The notes below the pieces were generated by a model. The model was not told the DNA's origin. It was given only the letters and a program-made list of their open reading frames with translations, and did not search any database. Positions 13,332 through 24,967 of a stretch of 64,000 bases of DNA are shown piece after piece; within the stretch, counting starts at the first letter, position 1; every line of letters begins with the position of its first letter. The DNA is taken from assembly GCA_002104905.1 (NCBI GenBank), contig MCFE01000010.1:124001-188000 (forward strand). Direction: 5' to 3'. The position numbers were made by a program, and so were the translations under genes. This DNA is from Basidiobolus meristosporus CBS 931.73 (lineage: Eukaryota > Basidiobolomycota > Basidiobolomycetes > Basidiobolales > Basidiobolaceae).

Positions 13332-14460
13332 CTACGGTATTTTACCAGAGTCTACCACAATGTGCTCCACCTCGATAATCTCCAACTCATCTGCAAAGTA
13401 GGCGTCGTTATTTCCTTCGACGATTCTCCCTATGATAAAGGCTGGCCAACCCTCAGCTTCTTTAATGTCATGGATATACTGTTCGGCCTTGTATTCAGGA
13501 ATCATGATCATCCAGCCTCCTAGTCATGGAGATGCATTTCAGCGCACCTGCAGCCTCATCAAATGAACATTATCCACATACCTGATGCTTCTCCCAAGTA
13601 CCCACTGAAAAGACCAAGGTTCAACATCTTTTCAATGGCATAAACACCTTTGAACATTGGAAGTGTGTGGAATTCAGCTGACACTCTCGCATCAAGCGAG
13701 GTCAGCATTTGCTTGGCCTGACCAAGAATTCCCAACTGGGATACTTTGACCACGCCGTGGGTTCCATGCTTATGTAGGAGCTCTGAAGCAACATGATCAG
13801 TGCGAACCATCGATAGGGTGACAGTACTAACGAGTTGGACCACTAAAGTAGCATGGATTCGATTTTAATCAGGCTACCAAGCTCTAGAGTATGACCAGAT
13901 GTTACCTTCTTCTTGTCCAAGGTTTATGCCGAGTTTTTCCCGGTGTGATTGATTGAACAGATACTCGCGAGCCATCATTACCACCTGGGTGCCCAAGGGC
14001 TTGGTAAGCACTATTACATCGCCAGCTATGGGTTTGATAGGCTTGACGTCTGATTTTTGAGGACATATCTTTCGTGCCTCCGAAAGGAACTGCTGGGGAT
14101 CGATTTTGTTACACTTGACGCAGGTCATAAGGTTAGTGCCCTATGCATTCTTTTATAAGGCGCTATGGAATCACCTTAAACAGAGTGTATAGCTCAATCA
14201 AATTGTCTTGCTTCTCTTCGGGTAGATGCTCAAGAAGCGTGTCCAGCAGAGCATCACCGCTGCCTAAAGCGAGATTAATTGAGTTTTAGTTAATGGACAG
14301 GGATGCTTCTGATCCAGCAGAACTTACACCTTCTGAAGGGAGTCGGAGATTCGGAAGCAGGCCCCCCATTGATGTTTGAATACGAAGATTTGCTCAGGCC
14401 TGCGTTGTGGGTCTGGGCTTCTAAATCTGATGTATCACTTTTGCCCGCAACACCATCCAT
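13332..14460 (-). CDS. protein with a selenophosphate synthetase-like C-terminal domain, catalytic half absent
   Basis: Five exons (14460-14328, 14263-14175, 14113-13906, 13842-13582, 13519-13332) with introns of 61-64 nt and consistent phases give a 292-residue product. From about residue 100 it follows the SelD/SPS C-terminal (AIRS_C) domain: AGDVIVLTKPLGTQV, LLHKHG, LGILGQAKQML, GEASGGWMIMIP, WPAFIIGRIVEGN and ELEIIEV. The usual TDxTGFG is replaced by VKVSQLG. The ATP-binding N-terminal domain with the Cys/Sec nucleophile and aspartates is not recognisable. In its place is a Ser-rich stretch and a helical segment (PEEKQDNLIELYTLF) that loosely recalls an RST domain of TAF4-like proteins. 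Synthetase activity is unlikely. The start is uncertain: a further frame at 14750-14663 ends in a good GTAAGC donor but does not join in phase. It could be a decayed or repurposed SelD. Confidence 0.7.
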
Positions 14461-15256
14461 GTTAATGAAACAATGGCTTTGTTACCAGAACACAAGACCT
14501 GACTCTTGTTTTTTGAACGAATCGGTAAGTATGTTGAGAGGCCACTCACTTCTTATATTTCAATCCGAGGCGAAGGTGGGCTAAGGGGATTGACGTGGCT
14601 TGGTGAGATCCGTTTTTCTTCAGAGCTCCAAGTTGCCGCTAAAGTGAGTTTAACATGCTTACCTTTGTTTACATCTAGGTCAATACCTCGACCAATGCGC
14701 GCTACTTGCGAATCATGCGGTTGGTGCAAACAAATAGCAAACTGAGACATTCGTCACCACCTAGGTCCACACTGTGCCTAACCGATTGGGCTCCCATCGG
14801 GTGACCCTCTCAGTTACAAATTTCACTGAACTCACTATGTCTGGCCATCAGTAGAAATCGATATGAATATGTGGCCTAGGTTTAGCCGGACTTCCTGCAC
14901 AGATCAGCCCTCGTTGGGTGTAACTATTTTGATCCAAACCGGTTTCCATATTCGAAAGCACGATACTTGGTTTGTCATGTGAAATGACCAGTGGCTCAGC
15001 TGTCATGTGTAGGAACGATCATGCAAAAACGATCAACCGCTTGTCGAGCTCTACTTGAATTGGCTTGAAGTGCTGACTCACAATGGTCAGGATTTATTTA
15101 TATGGGCTAGATTATGAATTCACCTTTGATAAATACAATAACTTAAGAATTCCTATCATCGGGCAACTTGCGATAGTTAATATTTTGGACAAACGAACTC
15201 TCAGCCACCTCAAGGCAGTTGGCAGCAGTCTTTGGCGGATGTCAAGCTAACCTGCA
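14461..15256. other. intergenic region with one possible extra 5' exon
   Basis: The minus-strand frame 14750-14663 (starting MSQFAICLHQPHDSQ) is followed by GTAAGC and might be a non-joined first exon of the SelD-like gene. Nothing else is seen. Confidence 0.3.
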
Positions 15257-16451
15257 TTATGTCCAAATTCCAATGATCGACATGCTGATCGCACCCGCGT
15301 ACATGGCAATAAAGTAGATGATCTTGCGCAGCTTTCTCTCGGCCTTGAATTGTGGGCTGAACATGAAGTCCATGGTAATCAGATTGACCAATGCCATGTA
15401 GATAAGAATGCCGCCGGATATCGCATCGAAAACTCCCTCAATCACCAGGGTATTTGGGTCGTTGGCCTTGTAAGAGTTTCTTATCAGTATTCCGATAAAT
15501 GCCCCGAATGGTGCCATGAATGCATAGGCGAGGCCGTTTAGGAGAGGTACCATAATCTTGTGGGGGTCCAGCTCACAGATACGTGCACCCAGGCCAATTC
15601 CTTCGAACATTTGATGAAATATTAAGGCTGCGAGCAAGGTCTTAAACTGGTCACCAGTGGTTACTCCAAGAGTGATGCCAACTGGAACGGAATGTAGCCA
15701 GATCCCAAACTCAAGCATGTAGGTAGATAGCTTCCTGCGCTTGAAATTCACACTGTCCATGACCGCGGACATATCGCCATGAGAGTGGGCACAGCTGTGT
15801 GCTTGGGCTTGTGGGTTGGGGTGGTGACTGGCATGCCTGTATTCAACATCTTTTTCTTCGTTGGTGATGGATGAATCTTCGGTCATCCCGCTAGCCAAAT
15901 ATTCAAGTAGCTGGTTCATCAAGGCCGCAGCCATGGCAATTGCCCCTGCCAATGGTGGATACTGGTGGAAAAAGTCGGATTGGCACACGTGAGTCAGACT
16001 TGCAATGGCTTCTGGCATCATGTGTACAAAGCTAAGGATCAAATATTAATTCGGGGGTTGGGGCAGCATACGTCACAACGAATTACCCTGTGGAGATTAC
16101 CACTCCAGTACCAAAATGCCTTCCAAGGTTTACTGGAAAGGAGTCAACACCGATTTTGAAGACCTTGATAAGAAACATCGGGAGGAATACACCGACAATG
16201 CTTGTGACCAAAACAACTACGGCTCCGATGATATGCTGATTTAGGTCGTATTCCCCCATGTCGGTGTGAGCGCAGTAGTATTCTTTGGTCTGGCCATTGT
16301 AGATAAAGCTGCCATCTGCAAAGGGTCATTTAATATACGAACAAGAGCTATCAAAAACCTAAACCAGCCAGTTACCCTCTGCTGAGCCTTGGGCTAGAGT
16401 GAAAGGTGTCCACAGCGTGAGAGAAGTCAGTAGTATAGAGTAGATCAACAT
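15257..16451 (-). CDS. ZIP-family zinc/iron transporter
   Basis: Three exons (16451-16376, 16315-16087, 16031-15257) with introns of 60 and 55 nt encode 359 residues. Residues 1-20 look like a signal peptide. The first membrane segments follow (IIGAVVVLVTSIVGVFLPMF), then GFVHMMPEA, a His-rich cytosolic loop (HASHHPNP...HSCAHSHGD), and the ZIP signature helices IV and V with HSVPVGITLGV and HQMFEGIGLGARI, which form the binuclear metal site. The C-terminus has three more membrane segments. It should import Zn2+ (or Fe2+) across the plasma membrane or release it from a compartment, as in yeast Zrt1/Zrt2. Substrate cannot be fixed from sequence alone. Confidence 0.95.
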
Positions 16452-19400
16452 GTTTGTAGAAACAACTGGTAGAACTGATGGTTTGAGAGCCCTCCCCCTC
16501 AATTTATACCAACGTGTTCAGAGAAAAATGTTCGACGCTCTTGATCAATCTGGACGTCCGATGTATGACTCGTTAACCACTTCTATAATTTGTGCAACAT
16601 CAAACCTAATTCAGTATAAGCTACAGCAAAATCTTCCATATGCATCCACCACATTTATCAGATCTGCCTCGACGGTTCTCACAGTGCTGTTTGTCTTTCG
16701 AAGACGTGCGCGCGCGCGAGAGACTCTAGAACGGGAATGCCTCTTCCGAGACCAACAGTGACAAGAACGTAGATCAGTCTCAAAATTTGCCTTAACGAAC
16801 AGCACCGATGAATTGATAAATTGGGCAACATTAGAGTGTTTGGATTTCTAATAGTCTAGGAAGCTAGTCAACTTGGTATATTAATTAGGAATGGAATGGA
16901 AATCTAGATGACAGTGCGAAAGATATCTGATCCGTTTTGTATACCAATTCTACCATCAATGGCCAACTGGCAGAGTCACCTCTCCAATGAATCACATACG
17001 ATGTGTATTAGTGAGGATGGACTAACTTCGGCATGTGCTGGTATGCTTCCATTCGATGTGAGCGGCCACTTCGAATAAGCCGACCAACTTGGAATCCTGT
17101 TGAGTGCAATTGACCGGCATACCTGACGCTCCTCTTCCATTTCCAGGAAATATTCCATATGCATCGAGGCCTCACAAGCTATTTGGAGTAAAGTTAGTAA
17201 TCTTCTCATCTATTGACATTGACATAGCTCCTTCCTTTGTCTTGTCTTTTATTAGCGTGCAAACCGATAGGTTATCTGATTCTACTTGCCAAAATGCGAA
17301 TGTTAGTAACGTAAACTACGGGTGAACGATTAATGTTCTAGTGCATCCAGCGGGCCAACATCCTACCATATTACCAACCACCTGACAGCCCTTCATCTGG
17401 TAACAATTTTTATCTGGACACCTTACCTCCGCCTTTAAAGGGACAATATCTACGATATTGGAGGGGGATTATGGAAGTCAGATGATTGGTAACTGCTTAA
17501 TTTGGGAGGCGGCTTCGAGTATCTCCGTGGCCTAGTGATAAGGCTGGGTGGTAGAAGTATTCAAAATGCGGTGCATTTGGAGCTCCTAGTATCTTCATAC
17601 TATATTACAATGACAGCACTAGCTGTTTCCTAGTCATGGTTATCAGATATATGGTTGATCAGGTCCCATTACTCCATTTAGGTAGTCATAAAATCGGGAA
17701 AAATGCTCCGATGTCAAAAGAATTATTTGCAACTCCTCATAAGAGTGCTGTCAGTACAGACAATAGATTCCACACATTTAAATGTTCTCTATCCTAGTCA
17801 AACACAGAATGGTCCACAGCTGAAATGGTTGCAGCTCATCCGCCAATTTCACGTATGCCTTCTAGCATTCCATTTGGGCTGGCTGAGCATGAAGCCTAAC
17901 CACAAGGATATCAACCGCCCGGACTTTGACAGCAATAAAATTAGCAGCCAGTATTCATAAGGGTGAAATTCATTGCAATCATTGTTCCGGTACTTCGAGT
18001 TCCTGACAGTTGGCTTCGTTCTTGAATATCAAGCGAGCATTCATTGCTTGATGTAATGTTGACGGGATGCGGGGCCCTGCTGATGAACTCTGCTGGATGA
18101 GTAAGGAAGTGCATTCACTATCCAGTCATAGTGTCCGCACTATAGACGCTCGTACTGACTACTAATGCTACGTAGTATTAAGGTATCGGCATCATCTACT
18201 TGTGAATCTAGAAGCATCAATTCGCCATTTATGGATTGACCACAGCTATATCGATGTTATTCTCCAAAATGCGTATTATTAAGAATCATATATCATGCGA
18301 TTCACAACTGTCTTTGGTTCTCCAGCGCTCGTATCTTAGATCAGTTAATATTACCGAACAAAGTTAATCGCGACAATATTCAGGAACACCAAATCGAATA
18401 GCAATAGTCCCTTTTCTAGGCTACTTGCTGGAGATCTTATGGATAATCATGAGGAAACAACGCCCAGCTACAACTTAGTGTAACCGTGAGGAGATGGTAC
18501 TCCACTGAGCTTTCCAATCTCGACTATACAGAGTCAATTGCTTCTGTCTCATAACTACGTTAAGTGATATGATTTCGCTCGCGCCAGGAATTGGAAAACC
18601 ATTACATCATTGGATGTTTCATCCTCCCTCGAATCCGGCAAAACAACCCAAGTTCAGCAGCTAGAGGATTGAATCCACTTTATTCGATACAATCCCCATA
18701 GGCGCTTGCTTTTCACTGATGCCTTGCATGAAGATACTTGCATCCATACCAAACCAGAATTTTGGGGAAATCCGATAAAAAAGTTTAAGCGAGTTCCATA
18801 CGAAGAAGAGCTGTAGCCGACGCTTGATGTCATAGTATCCTGCTACGTAATCAGAGTTATGTCCAAGTCTAATCCGACCTGGGCTGTGAAGTAAATTTGT
18901 TGAACTTGAGAAAGTGCAGGGTCTCAAGATCCCAGGGAGGATGGGCTATACTGTGGAGTTGTCATGCTGTTTGGTTCTGTCTTCATCCTCCTTCAACTAC
19001 AGGGTGTAGAGTCTGCTCATCAAATTGATCTACAGACTTCTCGGTCGATGTAACGCTTCGGCCTGATCTTCAGCCACCAGACACAGGATAATGGCTCCTT
19101 GTATCTAGAGCCGCAACCAATGGTGTTTTACGAGGGGAGTCTCTTGGATGTATCTACCCCAATTAACGTTGATCGACTGCGTGATCTTGGATTGTACGAA
19201 GGTGGCGGTGTCAATGGTAGACTGGTAATTTCCGTACTCAGCAATGTGGCACTTGGATCCAATGGGCTCAGCAAGTACAGGCAGAGTCGAGACAGGGAAA
19301 TTGCAGCAGGGCAATCGATAATGACCTGCCCCCGATCGATAAAAGCCATTCTTGTATGGTGCCCATTTTAAGCAGAAAAGTGGATCAGAGAGAGGCTTCA

Positions 19401-19888
19401 TTATCAGGAGTCTTCCCTAGGTCTCATCCAGCGGCTGTTTAATGAACCTGGGTGGATATGGGTTGGCTAGCGTGAACCGGTTAATCCTGCAGGCTACAGG
19501 CGACTGCAAACGTCCCATATAGATCGAATGGACCGTCCAACCCATTCTTTTCTTGGCTGATGCTGCAAAAGGATATTCAGGCCTACACATAGTGGTTATC
19601 ACTTCATCCAAGTTGGTGGTTACGTAATAGATAGAGACTGTTTATCGCTTGCGATCTAATTTGGTTAGTAGTTTGGCATAATTTCTCAAGACATGATCTG
19701 ATTTCAGCTGAGAATGAATGCTAAATGAATAGACGCATATATTTCTATTGGTTTGGTGGCGGAAATACGAATTGTACTAAAACGGCTGAATTGAGTCCAT
19801 CGAGGGATGGCCGACACAATGTTGATTGGTAGATGCGTGCAAATCCCGATATAATCAGTTACGGTTTGTTTGACATTTGTCAAGGTTG
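16452..19888. other. long intergenic region
   Basis: About 3.4 kb with only short scattered frames (for example 17703-17960 plus and 18661-18927 minus), none resembling a protein family. A tRNA-like stretch at 17524-17590 was judged not to fold. The right end carries the glycogen phosphorylase promoter. Confidence 0.45.
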
Positions 19889-19896
19889 TATATAAA
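19889..19896 (+). promoter_or_regulatory. TATA box of glycogen phosphorylase
   Basis: TATATAAA lies 85 bases before the ATG at 19981. Confidence 0.6.
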
Positions 19897-19980
19897 GACA
19901 GGTCTTCGAATACCAAATCTTAGAAGCTAACGCAATCACATCCGTTCTCTCTTTTCTCATAGAAATCCCTCTCTACGAAC

Positions 19981-22569
19981 ATGAACGGTGGTATCCCTGA
20001 AAGACCTAGACCAAGAAGAAGAAGTTCCACTGTACTTCCTCTCCCTGTACTTACTCCAAAGTACGAGGACCATAGAAAGAAGTTTACTGAGGAAGAGCGC
20101 AAGCTTTGGAACGAATTGATCGAAAAAAACGAGGATGACATTACGGCCATTCAAACTGCCATTGCTCGTCATATGGCTACCACCTTGGCTAGAACTCCAT
20201 ATAATGTGGACGACTTTGCCGGTTATCTTGCAACTGCATACAGTGTTCGTGATAGATTGATCAAGCGCTGGAATGAAACTCAAGAGTACCATACCGCACA
20301 TGACCCAAAAAGAGTGTACTACCTCTCCATGGAGTTCTTGATTGGCCGTTCATTAGACAATGCTTTGTTGGCCCTTGGTCTTAAGGACAACTACAAAGAA
20401 GGTGTTAAACAGCTCGGATTCACCATGGAGGATCTTATTGACGAAGAGAAGGACGCCGCCTTGGGTAACGGAGGTCTTGGTCGTCTTGCTGCTTGCTACA
20501 TGGATTCTTTGGCTACTCTTGATTACCCTGCCTGGGGTTATGGTATTCGTTACAACTATGGTATGTTCCAACAGAAGATTGTTGACGGATTTCAGACCGA
20601 GGTGCCAGATTACTGGCTCAATTTCGGAAATCCTTGGGAGCTTCCTCGCCTTGATATTTCGGTAGATGTCCGCTTCTATGGCTACGTAGACAAGAACTAC
20701 GATGGTGCCGGTAGGGCCAAGTACACCTGGGATGGTGGTCAAATTGTTCAGGCAGTTGCCTACGATGTCCCCATCCCCGGTTATGATACCAAGAATTGCA
20801 TCAATATTCGTCTCTGGAGCAGTAAGCCCACTAAGAGCTTTGACCTCGAGAGTTTCAATGAGGGTGATTACGATAAGTCGGTTGGAGAGCAGAAGTCTGC
20901 TGAGAACATCACATCTGTTCTATACCCTAACGACAACCATATGGTCGGGAAGGAGCTCCGTCTCAAACAAGAATACTTCTTCGTCTGTGCCACTCTTCAT
21001 GATATCATCCGTCGTTTCAAGAAGACCAAGCGCCCTTGGAGAGAATTCCCTGAGCAGGTTGCTATCCAGCTCAATGATACTCACCCCACCCTCGGTATCC
21101 CAGAACTACAGCGTCTTCTTATTGATGAGGAGGGTCTTGAATGGGATGCTGCATGGGATATTGTTAGTCGTACTTACGCTTTTACAAATCATACCATTCT
21201 TCCCGAAGCTATGGAGAAATGGTCAGTACCAATGCTTGAGCACGTACTGCCTAGACATATGATGATCATCTACGATATCAATTTATTCTTCCTTCAATCG
21301 GTTGAAAAGAGCTACCCTGGAGATCGTGATCTTCTGAACCGTATCTCCATTATCGAGGAGTCTAGCCCCCAAAACGTTCGAATGGCTCATCTGGCCATTG
21401 TTGGTTCCCACCGGGTTAACGGTGTCGCTGCTCTGCACTCTGACTTGATTCAAAAGACCATTTTCAAAGACTTCGTCGAGTACTATGGACAAAGCAAATT
21501 CGAAAACAAGACCAACGGTGTCACCCCTAGAAGATGGCTTCATCAATGTAACCCAGGCCTTAGTGACCTTATTACCAAGAAACTTGGCGATGACAAATGG
21601 GCCACCCATCTTACCGAGCTCGCCAAACTTAAGCAGTTCGCTGATGATAAGGAATTCCAAAAGGAATGGATGGCAGTCAAGAAGAGTAACAAAGAACGCC
21701 TAGCCAAACATATTGAAGAGCGTTGTGGCGTCAAGGTCAACCCTGAAGCCATGTTTGATGTTCAAGTTAAACGTATTCATGAATACAAACGTCAATACAT
21801 GAACATCCTGAGCGTCATTTATCGCTACTCCTCATTGAAAGCCATGAGCAAGACCGAGAGGGAAAAGCAGGTCCCTAGAGTGGTTATCTTCGGTGGTAAG
21901 GCTGCACCCGGCTACTATGTTGCCAAATTGGTCATCAAGCTTATCAACAGCGTGGCTGATGTGGTGAATGCGGACAAAGAGATTGGTGATTTGCTCAAGG
22001 TTGTATTCATCCCTGATTACAACGTGTCTATCGCCGAGGTTATCATTCCTGCAAGTGATATTTCTCAACATATCTCAACCGCAGGTACTGAGGCATCAGG
22101 TACCTCCAATATGAAGTTCGTTCTGAACGGTGGTATTATTTTGGGCACCGTTGATGGTGCCAACGTCGAAATCAATGAGGAGATCGGTGACGACAACATC
22201 TTCACTTTTGGTGTGCTTACTCATGAGGTTGATGACTATAGACATGCCATGAGATATCGCAACCTACCTATGGATCCTCAACTCCAGAAGGTTCTTGATG
22301 TTATTTATTCTGGCGTCTTCGGCGATCCAAACGTCTTCGCACCTCTGCTATACACTCTTCAAAACGGAGGAGATGTCTACCTTGTCTCGGTAGACTTCCC
22401 AAGATACCTCAAGGCACAGGCGCAGGTTGATGAAGCCTACAAGAACAGAGAGGCATGGGCCAAAAAATCAATTATGTGCACTGCCGGAATGGCCAAGTTC
22501 TCCTCAGATCGCGCCATCAAGGAGTACGCCGAATCCATCTGGAACATCAAACCCTGCCGTCTTCCTTAG
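19981..22569 (+). CDS. GPH1: glycogen phosphorylase
   Basis: Intronless gene for 862 residues. The enzyme releases glucose-1-phosphate from glycogen in the cytosol. The catalytic body is complete: [17 protein letters not shown] near residue 110, [48 protein letters not shown] and the PLP motif [10 protein letters not shown] with the cofactor lysine K712. The first 20 residues hold [10 protein letters not shown], a protein-kinase-A type site (Ser15/Ser16), placed as the regulatory phosphosite is in yeast and animal phosphorylases. Activation by phosphorylation is therefore likely. Length is close to animal enzymes (about 842) and shorter than yeast Gph1 (902). Confidence 0.97.
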   Translation: MNGGIPERPRPRRRSSTVLPLPVLTPKYEDHRKKFTEEERKLWNELIEKNEDDITAIQTAIARHMATTLARTPYNVDDFAGYLATAYSVRDRLIKRWNETQEYHTAHDPKRVYYLSMEFLIGRSLDNALLALGLKDNYKEGVKQLGFTMEDLIDEEKDAALGNGGLGRLAACYMDSLATLDYPAWGYGIRYNYGMFQQKIVDGFQTEVPDYWLNFGNPWELPRLDISVDVRFYGYVDKNYDGAGRAKYTWDGGQIVQAVAYDVPIPGYDTKNCINIRLWSSKPTKSFDLESFNEGDYDKSVGEQKSAENITSVLYPNDNHMVGKELRLKQEYFFVCATLHDIIRRFKKTKRPWREFPEQVAIQLNDTHPTLGIPELQRLLIDEEGLEWDAAWDIVSRTYAFTNHTILPEAMEKWSVPMLEHVLPRHMMIIYDINLFFLQSVEKSYPGDRDLLNRISIIEESSPQNVRMAHLAIVGSHRVNGVAALHSDLIQKTIFKDFVEYYGQSKFENKTNGVTPRRWLHQCNPGLSDLITKKLGDDKWATHLTELAKLKQFADDKEFQKEWMAVKKSNKERLAKHIEERCGVKVNPEAMFDVQVKRIHEYKRQYMNILSVIYRYSSLKAMSKTEREKQVPRVVIFGGKAAPGYYVAKLVIKLINSVADVVNADKEIGDLLKVVFIPDYNVSIAEVIIPASDISQHISTAGTEASGTSNMKFVLNGGIILGTVDGANVEINEEIGDDNIFTFGVLTHEVDDYRHAMRYRNLPMDPQLQKVLDVIYSGVFGDPNVFAPLLYTLQNGGDVYLVSVDFPRYLKAQAQVDEAYKNREAWAKKSIMCTAGMAKFSSDRAIKEYAESIWNIKPCRLP

Positions 22570-23328
22570 ATGTTGAACTGTAAGATAGTTTTTGCCAGGT
22601 TGCGTGCTCGTGCGCGTCACTCTCGGCCTCTCCAATGTTCACTATTGCCTTTTTCTACCAACTTGTATTTTGAAATTCATATAAAGACAAAGTTACCACT
22701 ATTCAAGCAATTCGAGGCAGATAGGCAGAGATTAAGTCGGTTATCTTGCAAATACGATCTGCTCTTCAACAGGTATCCCTTGTGACAGGATGGTTGGTAG
22801 CGATTTTCATTTAGCTATTGGTCCGTTTCTATTCATTTTGCGCATCTCAAGCATACCGAACCCGGTTGATTTCCAAACCACTAGCCCGAAATGACAATAT
22901 CTACTATGCCACTTCCCAACAATCACCATGGAAATGGTGAAAAATAAGCAGTGACATATCAGCCATTGGCCAGAGCTGTAGCCATCCACTTTTATGGGTT
23001 GTGTACATCTGCAGTCGAATTCTATTTTGAGTTACCAGATCAGTTGCTGGATAAGAAGAGCGATTTGTTTTAAATAATAATCAACCTTTCCATTGCGGGA
23101 GCAGTTATATCTGTCAACCTATTACATGGACTAGCCTTCAGGTAATATCAATAAAATCCGATATGGCCTTCTGTAAGGAAAATCTAAATTGAATAATGCT
23201 AAGGATGCTTGTGACTGAAGCAGCATTTAAATAGAGCCAATCTGCGTGAGCGAACGCAAATCCACTAGGCCTTCATAAACACACATTGCCATCAATCTGA
23301 ACACCGCTTAACATCCCTTACCTCTCTC
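22570..23328. other. intergenic region
   Basis: Contains the 3' flank of glycogen phosphorylase and the promoter of the wall protein, including an AT-rich TTTAAATAG at about 23226. No further gene is credible. Confidence 0.45.
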
Positions 23329-23802
23329 ATGAAGCTCACTACTCTTTTACTTACTGCTGCCACTGGTGCCCTCGCGGTTAAGAATTACGCTCCCGAGTTA
23401 CCCAAAAACACTACTTGCCCAGTGATTCAAGCAGGAACATATGTGCAATGCCGTGTCAATGCATTGCATAGCTCCCCTTGCAGCGATATTAGATGCAAAT
23501 GTCTACAGGCAAGAAACCTTGCTCATTGCATCTCGATTTGCTATGAAGATCCATATATCTACTCCAATCTGCAAAATCAAGAGGATGTAGCTCGCAAATG
23601 GTGCTCTCAACTACCAGCATCTATCTTGGCCGAAATGGCTACCCCATCTTCCACCTCTACAGCTGCAGCCGCCACCTCCACTTCCGGATCTGCCGCTGAC
23701 CCTACTAGTGTTAGCATCTTAACTAACTCTGCTAGCTCTGCCCAGTATTCTCAACTTGTTGGGTTGTCTGTTCTTTTGGCAGGGTTGGTCGCCATGTTTT
23801 AG
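23329..23802 (+). CDS. small secreted Cys-rich protein with GPI-type C-terminus
   Basis: Single exon, 157 residues. Residues 1-16 form a signal peptide (MKLTTLLLTAATGALA). The mature part (about 18-102) has nine cysteines, including CKC and HCISIC, in an arrangement unlike canonical CFEM but of similar size. Residues 103-130 are a Ser/Thr/Ala-rich stalk, and the last 18 are hydrophobic (LVGLSVLLAGLVAMF), as in GPI-anchor signals. It is probably attached to the plasma membrane or cell wall. I cannot assign a function beyond that. Confidence 0.85.
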   Translation: MKLTTLLLTAATGALAVKNYAPELPKNTTCPVIQAGTYVQCRVNALHSSPCSDIRCKCLQARNLAHCISICYEDPYIYSNLQNQEDVARKWCSQLPASILAEMATPSSTSTAAAATSTSGSAADPTSVSILTNSASSAQYSQLVGLSVLLAGLVAMF

Positions 23803-24967
23803 AGTTGCTCGCACGAACCCCACATTCTTACCTTCGCCTGATTTACTGTACCGAACACTTTCAACGAGGCCAGCCAAGATTTAAATGGGCCACGTAGCTT
23901 TGTTTCATAACCCATCCCTCATTACATTATTTCTAATTACATAATTAAATTCGATTAAATAAACAACCTGTAAAGACATTGAAGATTCCTATAAATGAGT
24001 GGGAATGCCGCTGAATATGTTCGTCAAGATATCCTTGATACAGCCTCATGGCTTCCAAGCACTTTTGCGAGTTAGAGAGCGAGGAAGCCTAAGCAAACTG
24101 CCTAGGCTCTCCCGGCAATCATAAACTTTGAGCAGTGAATATACAACTCAACACACAGATACTAGTAACACAGTGCGCAACCCTACTCTGAAGTGGTAAT
24201 TTTTATATGTAGTAGGCGATGTGGCCTCATTGACTTCAAGATTGGTATTGGTGAACTGCATGGAGATATTTCTGCATGGCTGGTACAAAGGTTCTCCTTG
24301 TTGCAATTAGCTAGCTATCCCTATGTTATTGGTTTCTGCCTGCCTAATAATTTGAAACCTGAATATTGGAATACTCCATTGGTTGCTTGGTTGTGACAGT
24401 GGCAAGTATAGTTCAACTGAAGAGTTTTTTCTGGAAATCCAAGCCTATGCAGTGAGAGGCTGGGAGTCCGAGTTATGACAGCTAGATTCGTCAATTTTGA
24501 GTAATAATGAAGAAGGCAGATTGCTGATCACTGGTCGGTGGGTTTTGGTATTGAGCATTGAGCATTGGATGTAACCCCGTCTTGGCGGTATGCTTCCATA
24601 TAGCAGGTGTTAAGTACATACGCTTTAAATTAAACTCTAGGATACAAAGCATGGTACTATGTAAAACAGACTTGGTGGCTCTGAGTGGCTCTTGAAAACC
24701 CTACAAATTGAACAATCAACTTAACTCCCGATATTTGGAAGAAATGAGGTTGGCTGCGTGACCTTCGGAATGTGAAAAGAAGTTGAAAGGATTGCAATTA
24801 CATTCCTGACAGAACAGAGTAGTTTTATCAGAGGAACAAGATGAAAGAACAGGTGGTTTTCGCGTCTGTCGAAAGCTTTTTGGCCAGACAAACCGTGAAT
24901 CCCATGGATGTACAGTAATAAAGTATCTGATGTTGACATTAGAATGTTGTATTGGGTCATAATTGCC
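23803..24967. other. intergenic region
   Basis: Short frames at 24193-24396 (plus) and 24721-24960 (minus) lack recognisable features. They are probably untranslated or spacer DNA between convergent genes. Confidence 0.45.

Noticed and set aside
13332-14460. SelD-like gene as a simple pseudogene
   Set aside because: All five exons stay open and all four introns have proper ends, phases and lengths of 61-64 nt, so present-day expression is more likely than plain decay.
14663-14750. Extra first exon of the SelD-like gene
   Set aside because: The donor is good, but no acceptor before 14460 restores the frame without a stop, so it was left out of the model.
17524-17590. tRNA-like start (CCGTGGCCTAGTGATAAGG resembles an A box)
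   Set aside because: The B box would be GTATTCAAAAT, and the acceptor and T stems do not pair. At best an old tRNA fragment.
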